9,598 nt of DNA. Origin: Leptolyngbya sp. SIO4C5. Lineage in GTDB: Bacteria > Cyanobacteriota > Cyanobacteriia > Phormidesmidales > Phormidesmidaceae. Under the pieces are notes generated by a model. The model was not told where the DNA came from, did no database searches, and worked only from the letters and a program-made list of their open reading frames with translations. Where the stretch lies: assembly GCA_010671965.1 (NCBI GenBank), contig JAAHIC010000113.1, forward strand, positions 1 through 9,598. The letters run 5' to 3'. How positions within the stretch are numbered: position 1 is the first letter of the stretch; the number at the start of each line of letters is the position of its first letter. The position numbers were made by a program, and so were the translations under genes. Below, piece by piece: positions 1-5,196 of this stretch.

Positions 1-423
1 GAACCGGGGGTGGGAAAGCAGGTCGATCGCCTGCGAAAGCGCCATATTCTCACCTAGGGTTTGCAGGTCTGAGTGATAGTGGGTGAGGCGCTCATAGGTC
101 CGATAGCGGCTGTGGGGTGACTGGGCTTTGCCCCTGGCCTCAGCTTTAGCCGCTCCTACCTGCCAGGTGTCGGTCAGAATACACTGAATCGCTTCGTAGT
201 CTAAGATGGCGTCGATCGCCACGGCCCTCTGCTCTAACGGTACGCCAATCTGCACCGTAACCGACCCCACCTGATGGACTGGCATGAGGCTGGGCTGGCT
301 GCTAAACAGAAGCGATCGCAGGCGCGACTGATCGGCAATCGCTAAGGCCATCTGCACCTGTTCTAGGCAAGAAACGGCATAGCTGGGTGCTGGCTGGAGG
401 CGAGACTGGGTGTCAAAATCCAT
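1..423 (-). CDS. Hypothetical protein, 5' part only (runs off left edge)
   Basis: An uninterrupted minus-strand reading frame of 141 codons starts at ATG 423-421 and is still open at position 1, so only the N-terminus is present. The protein begins MDFDTQSRLQPAPSYAVSCL and continues with alternating helical and mixed segments; there is no signal peptide or membrane segment, so it is probably cytoplasmic. I do not recognise the family. Codon use and an internal HIP1 octamer at 312-319 match the rest of the window, which supports a real gene. No clear Shine-Dalgarno sequence precedes the start and the frame stays open somewhat upstream, so the start is uncertain. It is divergent from the DUF4327 gene and shares the intergenic region with it. 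Function unknown. Confidence 0.6.
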   Translation of the reverse strand, partial: MDFDTQSRLQPAPSYAVSCLEQVQMALAIADQSRLRSLLFSSQPSLMPVHQVGSVTVQIGVPLEQRAVAIDAILDYEAIQCILTDTWQVGAAKAEARGKAQSPHSRYRTYERLTHYHSDLQTLGENMALSQAIDLLSHPRF

Positions 424-729
424 TGCTACGCAAGGGTGACGGCATGTTGAGACAGAAATTAAGCCGTTGAAAAACCTGCATGAGAGACAACTGTATACTC
501 GGTGCCCTTGACTTCTTTTAGCGAAATATTTTGTTTGTTTGCTGCAGCCGCTTACGAAAGTTGACAGGACTTCGGAAAACGCAATGCAGGTGTTACTTGT
601 CTCATTCTAAAGCGGGCTATGCTCACGACTTCCTCAGATTCTTTACCTAAGCTCCAGGATGAGGCTGCTACAGAAGCCAAGTCGCGATCGCCGGTAACAG
701 CATCTTAATAGTCAGGTGCAAGAGAGTGA
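424..729. other. Intergenic region between divergent genes
   Basis: This 306-bp stretch separates the minus-strand gene at the left edge from the plus-strand DUF4327 gene, so it should hold both promoters. It has an A+T-rich core around 515-540, a good -10-like TATACT at 494-499, and a consensus -35-like TTGACA at 561-566. Neither hexamer has a convincing partner at 16-18 bp, so no promoter is called. A HIP1 octamer lies at 684-691. A 29-codon frame at 619-708 lacks a ribosome binding site and is not called. Confidence 0.5.
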
Positions 730-954
730 ATGATTATGCAAGCAACTCAATATTCCATTGGCATGATTCGAGATGAAGCTCGACACCTAGTTGAGCAGGG
801 CATTATCGATCGCCATCAGCCCCTTTACGCCCTGTGTCGCTACATCCCTGGCCGAGAGTGGGTCTGCGTAGAGTTAGAGCTAGAGCAAAATGACTATCTG
901 CTCCGCGATCAAATCCTTGATCTGATCGGGCGGGAAGACTGGGAAGACGACTGA
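730..954 (+). CDS. DUF4327 family protein
   Basis: This is a small acidic protein of 74 residues. The core YSIGMIRDEARHLVEQGII, followed by LYALCRYIPGREWVCVELEL and an end of LLRDQILDLIGREDWEDD, matches my memory of DUF4327, a short conserved family of unknown function found almost only in cyanobacteria. There is no signal peptide or membrane segment; a small cytoplasmic helical protein is likely. Two ATGs are possible, at 730 and at 736. The purine-rich AGAGAG at 721-726 lies 3 bases before the first and 9 before the second, so the second start (72 residues) is quite possible. The gene stands alone, with 315 bp to the next gene on the same strand. Biological role unknown. Confidence 0.85.
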   Translation: MIMQATQYSIGMIRDEARHLVEQGIIDRHQPLYALCRYIPGREWVCVELELEQNDYLLRDQILDLIGREDWEDD

Positions 955-986
955 TAATCCGGCAAGTCGGACTCGATTAAGAATAT

Positions 987-1016
987 TCAGGCTCTCTATT
1001 ATCAGGCTCTCTATTA
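987..1016. repeat. Two-copy 15-bp perfect tandem repeat
   Basis: TCAGGCTCTCTATTA occurs at 987-1001 and again directly at 1002-1016 with no mismatch. It lies 33 bp after the DUF4327 stop codon, in non-coding DNA. Such a short duplication is typical of replication slippage, but it could also be a doubled protein-binding site. Confidence 0.85.
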
Positions 1017-1029
1017 ACAATATGCAGAT

Positions 1030-1054
1030 CGGGCCGATAAATGTCATAGGCCCG
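1030..1054 (+). other. Inverted repeat, 6-bp stem
   Basis: CGGGCC at 1030-1035 pairs perfectly with GGCCCG at 1049-1054 around a 13-base loop. It sits about 75 bp after the DUF4327 gene, where a transcript end might fall, but no U-tract follows. Its role as a terminator or RNA element is unproven. Confidence 0.35.
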
Positions 1055-1078
1055 TGCCTGCAGTAGAATCTTTGGCCT

Positions 1079-1098
1079 CCGGGTTCAAGTGAATCCGG
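1079..1098 (+). other. Inverted repeat, 8-bp stem with AAGT loop
   Basis: CCGGGTTC at 1079-1086 pairs with GAATCCGG at 1091-1098 with a single G-U wobble around a 4-base loop. This is a compact stable hairpin in the presumed leader of the DJ-1/PfpI gene or the tail of the DUF4327 transcript. No T-run follows on either strand. Confidence 0.4.
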
Positions 1099-1256
1099 TG
1101 AGATGAGTCGTGGATAAAAATCCCAATATTCTTTGGGGGAGAACTGGCGATGGCTCACCTGACAGTCGGCCTGTCTATCTAAGTTTTACAGTTGGTTGCA
1201 GGCGTAAGCGATTTTCAATCAGCGATCGTACCGTCAAAAGTAAACCTAGTTTTTGC

Positions 1257-1262
1257 AGGAGA
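1257..1262 (+). promoter_or_regulatory. Shine-Dalgarno AGGAGA for DJ-1/PfpI gene
   Basis: AGGAGA lies 7 bases before ATG 1270. It fixes that start over the in-frame TTG at 1192, which would add 26 residues absent from the family. Confidence 0.85.
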
Positions 1263-1269
1263 TACTTCA

Positions 1270-1872
1270 ATGGCGGCTCAGCGGATTTTGATGATTGTGG
1301 GCGACTTTGTTGAAGACTATGAGGTGATGGTGCCATTTCAGGCGCTGCAGATGGTGGGGCATACGGTTCATGCAGTCTGCCCGGATAAAAAGTCTGGCGA
1401 GTTTGTGCGCACGGCGATACACGATTTTGAGGGCGACCAAACCTATAGCGAAAAGCCTGGTCACAACTTCACGCTCAACGCCACCTTTGCCGACGTGAAC
1501 CCGGCTGACTACGACGCGCTCGTCATTCCTGGCGGACGCGCCCCTGAATATTTGCGGCTCAACGCTCAGGTGATTGCAGTGGTGCAGCACTTTGCTCAGG
1601 CTAACAAGCCCATCGCCGCCATTTGTCACGGGGCGCAGCTTCTGGCGGCGGCAGGGGTGCTCTCCGGCAAGCGCTGCTCGGCTTATCCTGCTTGCAGCCC
1701 AGAAGTCACCGCGGCTGGTAGCGAGTACGCCGATATCCCAGTCACCGAGGCGATCGCCGATGGCAACCTAATCACCGCCCCAGCCTGGCCTGCCCACCCC
1801 CGCTGGCTGGCCGAATTCCTCAAAGTGCTCGGCACGCGCATTGAACATGCCGAGATGGCAGGTGTTGCTTAG
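1270..1872 (+). CDS. DJ-1/PfpI family protein (class I glutamine amidotransferase-like)
   Basis: The 200-residue protein has the single-domain DJ-1/PfpI flavodoxin-like fold. It opens with a beta strand ([15 protein letters not shown], residues 4-18) carrying the conserved acidic residue region. It has the [12 protein letters not shown] turn at 85-96 and the nucleophile elbow [10 protein letters not shown] at 116-125, with Cys119 followed by His120 as the expected catalytic pair. Family members act as proteases, protein or nucleotide deglycases, or stress chaperones; the GGRAPEYLR form is common in PfpI/YhbO-like proteins, but substrate cannot be assigned. No signal peptide, so cytoplasmic. 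ATG 1270 is chosen because AGGAGA sits 7 bases upstream and the family N-terminus aligns there. Its stop overlaps by 4 bp the stop of the convergent lipoprotein gene. Confidence 0.93.
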   Translation: MAAQRILMIVGDFVEDYEVMVPFQALQMVGHTVHAVCPDKKSGEFVRTAIHDFEGDQTYSEKPGHNFTLNATFADVNPADYDALVIPGGRAPEYLRLNAQVIAVVQHFAQANKPIAAICHGAQLLAAAGVLSGKRCSAYPACSPEVTAAGSEYADIPVTEAIADGNLITAPAWPAHPRWLAEFLKVLGTRIEHAEMAGVA

Positions 1873-2621
1873 CTGCCGGTCAAAACCTCAGCCGTTAGCT
1901 CCACCTGTTCTGGGCTAAATCCGGCCTCAATTAAATGATCGAGAAAAACGCGATCGCGGTAGCGACCGTCTAGGGCGATCGCCTGCTGATAGGCCTGCTG
2001 GGCGGCGGCAGGCGACTGGTCGCTCCAGTGGGCGATCGCTAGGGCTACCCAAGGATGAGGATTATAGGGTTCTAGCTCGGTGGCCTGCTGGGCATTGGCG
2101 ATCGCGGCGGCATAATCCTCTAGCCGCTGATGGGCCAGGCTGAGGTTATAGTAGGCAATCTCGTTGTCCGGCTTCAGTTCGGCGGCGCGAGTGTGGGTGC
2201 TGACAGCCGCCTGCAAATCGCCGCTGACGAGGTAGACAATGCCCAAGGCGTTGAGAGCCGGTACATTCTCGCTATCTTGCCGCAAAGCCTGCTGCAGACT
2301 CTCAGCCGCCGCCGCTGCCTGACCGGCTAAATGCTCTGTCCAGCCGAGGACTACATAGCCATTGGGATTGGTTGGGTCGAGGGCTACAGAGGTCTTCAAA
2401 GCGGCGATCGCGCGGACAAGATCGTCGCGATCGCGGTACTCTAAGCCGCGCTGCCGGTAGAGATTGGCGGTTGCGGTGTCGATTAGAAAAGGCGGATAGG
2501 CTAAGGGCGCTTGAGCTAGGGCCGGCGCAATCTCAGCCGCAAACTGCACGGTCGGTTCTGGCTGACAGCTACTCCCTAATCCTGCCAACGCCAATAGCAA
2601 AACAATTCTGGCTTTTCTCAA
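1869..2621 (-). CDS. TPR-repeat lipoprotein
   Basis: The 250-residue protein starts with a lipoprotein signal, [19 protein letters not shown], with Cys19 as the likely lipidated residue after a slightly atypical GSSC lipobox. About five tetratricopeptide repeats follow at roughly residues 51-84, 87-119, 120-153, 154-187 and 188-221, with typical signatures such as [16 protein letters not shown] and [20 protein letters not shown] solenoids are protein-binding scaffolds, so this is probably a membrane-anchored periplasmic adaptor; its partner is unknown. The start is TTG at 2621-2619: AGGAGA lies 7 bases upstream and this start gives an ideal signal peptide. A TTG at 2642 would add seven residues and place the Shine-Dalgarno inside the gene. 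Six HIP1 octamers fall inside this gene. It is divergent from the sigma-like gene. Confidence 0.88.
   Translation of the reverse strand: MRKARIVLLLALAGLGSSCQPEPTVQFAAEIAPALAQAPLAYPPFLIDTATANLYRQRGLEYRDRDDLVRAIAALKTSVALDPTNPNGYVVLGWTEHLAGQAAAAAESLQQALRQDSENVPALNALGIVYLVSGDLQAAVSTHTRAAELKPDNEIAYYNLSLAHQRLEDYAAAIANAQQATELEPYNPHPWVALAIAHWSDQSPAAAQQAYQQAIALDGRYRDRVFLDHLIEAGFSPEQVELTAEVLTGS
1950..2434. repeat. Dense cluster of HIP1 octamers (GCGATCGC)
   Basis: Six perfect copies of the palindrome GCGATCGC begin at 1950, 1975, 2032, 2098, 2404 and 2427, all inside the TPR lipoprotein gene. HIP1 is a highly iterated palindrome widespread in many cyanobacterial genomes. Fifteen further copies are scattered through the window, at 312, 684, 1750, 3176, 3355, 3560, 3776, 4504, 4811, 4960, 6103, 7136, 7342, 8883 and 9568. 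Confidence 0.9.
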
Positions 2622-2628
2622 TCCGTGT

Positions 2629-2634
2629 TCTCCT
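2629..2634 (-). promoter_or_regulatory. Shine-Dalgarno AGGAGA deciding a TTG start
   Basis: On the minus strand AGGAGA (plus-strand TCTCCT) ends 7 bases before the TTG at 2621. It points to a TTG start codon for the TPR lipoprotein. Confidence 0.8.
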
Positions 2635-2666
2635 AGACGCAAAGCGACACGACCTCTAACGGGTGC

Positions 2667-2672
2667 ATAATA
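2667..2672 (-). promoter_or_regulatory. Possible -10 box for TPR lipoprotein gene
   Basis: Minus-strand TATTAT (plus ATAATA) differs from the -10 consensus at one base and lies about 45 bp upstream of the TTG start, giving a plausible short leader. No matching -35 hexamer is found at 17 bp, so this would be a -10-only type of promoter. Weak call. Confidence 0.3.
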
Positions 2673-2863
2673 ACCTCAATCAACCGGCTAGCCCCCGCAG
2701 GCTATTGACGCAGCGAGTCGAGTAATCAACGATAAAAGAGTGAATATTGGCTTGATTCGGCTTTAATTTAACGGATTTGAGCGTTTGAAGAAACCCCGGC
2801 TCTAACTGTTTTAGTTTCACCTTGTCTCCCTAGGCTGGGCGATCTCGGAGTAAACATTGAGCG

Positions 2864-4078
2864 ATGCAGCGGCGCACCACCATCACTAAACTTTTTTCGA
2901 CGTTCATTCAGTTCTCAGAAGATCGCTTCGATACCTGGATGAGCGATCGGCGGCTGCAAAAAAGCATGGAAAAACATTTAGAGCGAGAGAATAACGCCTA
3001 CCAGCCTGAGGGATTTTGGACCCTGTACTGGCATAAACTTTGGCAAGCGCAGGCTCACGAGCGGGCAGCGGCTCACCTAACTGCCTATCTGCAAGAACCC
3101 TGCTACTGGGCGACTCAAAGCATTACTCAACGCTTTCCCAATGGGCAATGGACGCTAACTGACGGCTTTCAAGGGGCGATCGCCCAGGTTGACCGCATCC
3201 TCAAAGGCTACCGACCGGACTACGGCAGTAATCTAAGAGCCTACGCCCACACCGCCTTTAGCAACCTGATGCGCGATCGGCTCCGTCAGAGGCAGGACGT
3301 TAATATTTGCAGTGATTGGGGGCTGCTGCGGCGGCTCAGTCAGGCTCAGCTCAAGCGATCGCTGCTGGCTGCTGGCTTTACTGAGACTGAGCCAGCAGTT
3401 TTAATCTGGCAGTGCTTCAAGGCGGTCTACACCCCTAACCCTAAACGGTCAGTGCGGGCCTTGCCGCCGCCGAGTTTGGAGCAGTTCGCTCAGATTGCAG
3501 AGCGCTACAACCAACTCCGGATGCAGCTCAGCCCGGCATTGCCTCAGCTAGCGGTTGAAGCGATCGCAGACAGCCTGAAACAATCGGTGCAGGCAGCTCG
3601 GGTTCATCTCGCCCCGGCAGTGACCTCCCTAAATCAGCCTCAATTTGATCAGGCCAATAAAGAACTGCTAGATAGCTTGGGCAATGACGATACGCCGATG
3701 CAGAGGCTGCTGGCCGCAGAAGTTTATGCTGAACAGCAGCAACGGCTACAGCAGATTGCGGCAGTGCTCGTGGGGGCGATCGCTAACCTGCAGCCTGCCG
3801 ATCAAACTCTGCTCCGGCTGTACTATTGCAACGTCCTCACCCAAAAAGAGATCGCCAACCAACTCCAAATTCAGCAATATCAGGTTTCTCGTCAGCTTAA
3901 GCGAGTCCGCCAGCAGCTCTTGCTCAGCGTGGCTACGTGGAGCCAGGAAACCCTGCATATTGCAATTGATTCTGCTGTATTAGCCAGTATGAGCGACGCT
4001 ATACACGAGTGGTTACAGCATCACTATCAGTCAAAAGCAGACGCTAAAGCAGAGGGGCTTGATGAGTTTGGGGTTTGA
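2864..4078 (+). CDS. Divergent sigma-70 family RNA polymerase sigma factor-like protein
   Basis: The 404-residue protein ends in a clear sigma region 4-like helix-turn-helix at about 309-353 (LQPADQTLLRLYYCNVLTQK, then EIANQLQIQQYQVSRQLKRV), expected to bind -35 DNA. A degenerate region 2-like part lies at about 60-145, including YRPDYGSNLRAYAHTAFSNL followed by MRDRLRQRQ, which resembles the core-binding part of sigma-70 proteins. The middle (about 170-300) is long and weakly conserved. It resembles the group 3-like factors seen in cyanobacteria, but promoter specificity cannot be read. ATG 2864 is the first possible start because an in-frame TGA lies at 2858-2860; GGAG at 2847-2850 is 13 bases away, a loose spacing. 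It heads the five-gene operon and overlaps the DUF1822 gene by 17 bp, so it may control that operon (inference). Confidence 0.8.
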   Translation: MQRRTTITKLFSTFIQFSEDRFDTWMSDRRLQKSMEKHLERENNAYQPEGFWTLYWHKLWQAQAHERAAAHLTAYLQEPCYWATQSITQRFPNGQWTLTDGFQGAIAQVDRILKGYRPDYGSNLRAYAHTAFSNLMRDRLRQRQDVNICSDWGLLRRLSQAQLKRSLLAAGFTETEPAVLIWQCFKAVYTPNPKRSVRALPPPSLEQFAQIAERYNQLRMQLSPALPQLAVEAIADSLKQSVQAARVHLAPAVTSLNQPQFDQANKELLDSLGNDDTPMQRLLAAEVYAEQQQRLQQIAAVLVGAIANLQPADQTLLRLYYCNVLTQKEIANQLQIQQYQVSRQLKRVRQQLLLSVATWSQETLHIAIDSAVLASMSDAIHEWLQHHYQSKADAKAEGLDEFGV

Positions 4079-5192
4079 GAATCCGGTTCAGCCTGTTTTG
4101 GCGCTGCCGCCTGACTTAGCGGTGTGGCAGCAGTGCCAGTCTCTAGCAGAACCGGCTGAACGCTGGCGCCGATATTTGCACCAGATAGGATTAGCGGCGC
4201 TACGGCCTTGGTTTCAAGAAGAGTTTGGCTCGCCGGTTCACGGCTGGCCTGCCGCTGACGCATGGAATATCTGTCAGGTCGTTGACGGTTTGGCGCTGAC
4301 GCTGGGGCAGCGGCGAATTGTTGTGCTGTTAAGCGAAACCATCGATACGGCTAGAGTGCAGGTGCCTCAGGAATGGATTGATATTCCGGGCTGGACGGCT
4401 GACTACTATGTGGCAGCCCACGTGGATGTCGATGCGCAGCGGCTGGTGCTGTGGGGCTATGCCCCCTATACCCAGGTGAAAACGCAGGGGGCTTATGAGC
4501 CGCGCGATCGCACCTACAGCCTCAGCGATATCGATCTGATTCAGGATTTTTCTGTCTTTTGGGTGGCGCAACAGCTTGAACAGCCGCAAACGGTTTCTAT
4601 TCCTGCCCTGCCCTTATTACCTGCGGCTCAGGCCGAGAGCCTGATTGAGCGGCTAGCGGGTGTCGTTGAACCGAGGCTAGAAATTCCGTTCGGGCAGTGG
4701 GGGGCGCTGCTGAGCCAGGAGCGCTGGCGGCAACAGCTCTGGCAGCGCCGTCAGGGCATTGTGCCCGTAGATCTGAGCCGCTGGGTGAGCCAACTATTTG
4801 AGCCAGGCTGGCGATCGCTGGAGTCGCTGCTGCCTCAAACCCCAGCGCTGGGATTTCGCTCAGCGGCAATGAGCAATGAGGCGATCAGCCGGGGCAAGCC
4901 TATTGTGCTCGATCCAGCTAGGGGTGAACTGGTGTTGGTGCTACGGGTAACGCCAGCGGGCGATCGCCGCCGCATTAGCATTCAACTGTTTCCCTTGCAG
5001 GACACCCTACTTCCCAGCGGCGTCATTCTGGGGTTAGAATTACCGGATACTGCAAGGCAGTTGCAAACGGTGCAGGCAGGCGAGCAAGACAATTATATTC
5101 AGATCCCTAGTTTTCACTGTCCGACCGGGCAGCGGTTTCGGGTCAGCCTCCAGCTAGGGGATGCTATTCTGCGGGAAAATTTCATCAGCTAA
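4062..5192 (+). CDS. DUF1822 family protein
   Basis: This 376-residue soluble protein has no signal peptide or membrane segment. The central part (about 95-170), with VQVPQEWIDIPGWTADYYVA, LVLWGYAPYTQVK, EPRDRTYSLSDIDLIQDFSV and FWV, matches the core I know from DUF1822, a cyanobacterial family of unknown function. The C-terminal third (about 285-365) is predicted beta-rich, with strands such as ELVLVLRV and ISIQLFPL, followed by LPSGVILGLELPD. The ATG at 4062 is chosen over an adjacent TTG at 4059; AGAGG at 4051-4055 lies 6 bases upstream. Its start is inside the end of the sigma-like gene and its stop is 4 bp before the CHAT-CHASE2 start, so the three are probably translationally coupled. 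The position between a sigma factor and a membrane protease-like sensor suggests an adaptor or regulator, which is inference only. Confidence 0.82.
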   Translation: MSLGFENPVQPVLALPPDLAVWQQCQSLAEPAERWRRYLHQIGLAALRPWFQEEFGSPVHGWPAADAWNICQVVDGLALTLGQRRIVVLLSETIDTARVQVPQEWIDIPGWTADYYVAAHVDVDAQRLVLWGYAPYTQVKTQGAYEPRDRTYSLSDIDLIQDFSVFWVAQQLEQPQTVSIPALPLLPAAQAESLIERLAGVVEPRLEIPFGQWGALLSQERWRQQLWQRRQGIVPVDLSRWVSQLFEPGWRSLESLLPQTPALGFRSAAMSNEAISRGKPIVLDPARGELVLVLRVTPAGDRRRISIQLFPLQDTLLPSGVILGLELPDTARQLQTVQAGEQDNYIQIPSFHCPTGQRFRVSLQLGDAILRENFIS

Positions 5193-5196
5193 GGCT

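Larger units (their letters stand above)
955..1269. other. Intergenic region with tandem repeat and hairpins
   Basis: These 315 bp between the DUF4327 and DJ-1/PfpI genes carry a perfect two-copy 15-bp tandem repeat (987-1016), a 6-bp GC-rich stem (1030-1054) and an 8-bp stem (1079-1098). No T-run follows either stem, so a classical intrinsic terminator is not supported. The region is probably the 3' end of one transcript plus the leader of the next. Frames crossing it in both directions show no family resemblance. Confidence 0.5.

Noticed and set aside
561..589. Consensus -35 hexamer TTGACA as a promoter for the DUF4327 gene
   Set aside because: The hexamers 16-18 bp downstream (such as ATGCAG) are poor -10 boxes, and the start codon is about 165 bp away.
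619..708. Short plus-strand frame of 29 codons ending 21 bp before the DUF4327 gene
   Set aside because: No Shine-Dalgarno sequence, Ser/Thr/Ala-rich composition with no recognisable pattern; an upstream leader peptide cannot be supported.
1079..1098. tRNA T-arm look-alike (GGTTCAAG within a stem)
   Set aside because: No acceptor, D or anticodon arms can be drawn at the right distances, and the loop is four bases, not seven.
880..1158. Minus-strand 92-codon frame covering the end of the DUF4327 gene and the spacer
   Set aside because: It overlaps a recognised gene and has no family signature; the spacer part contains repeats rather than coding pattern.
1192..1269. N-terminal extension of the DJ-1/PfpI protein from TTG 1192
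   Set aside because: The added 26 residues are not part of the family fold and AGGAGA at 1257-1262 fits ATG 1270.
5161..5196. Upstream ATG start for the CHAT-CHASE2 protein
   Set aside because: The AGGGG before it directly touches the ATG, leaving no spacing, and the family N-terminus as I know it begins near MEQRLLLNLG.
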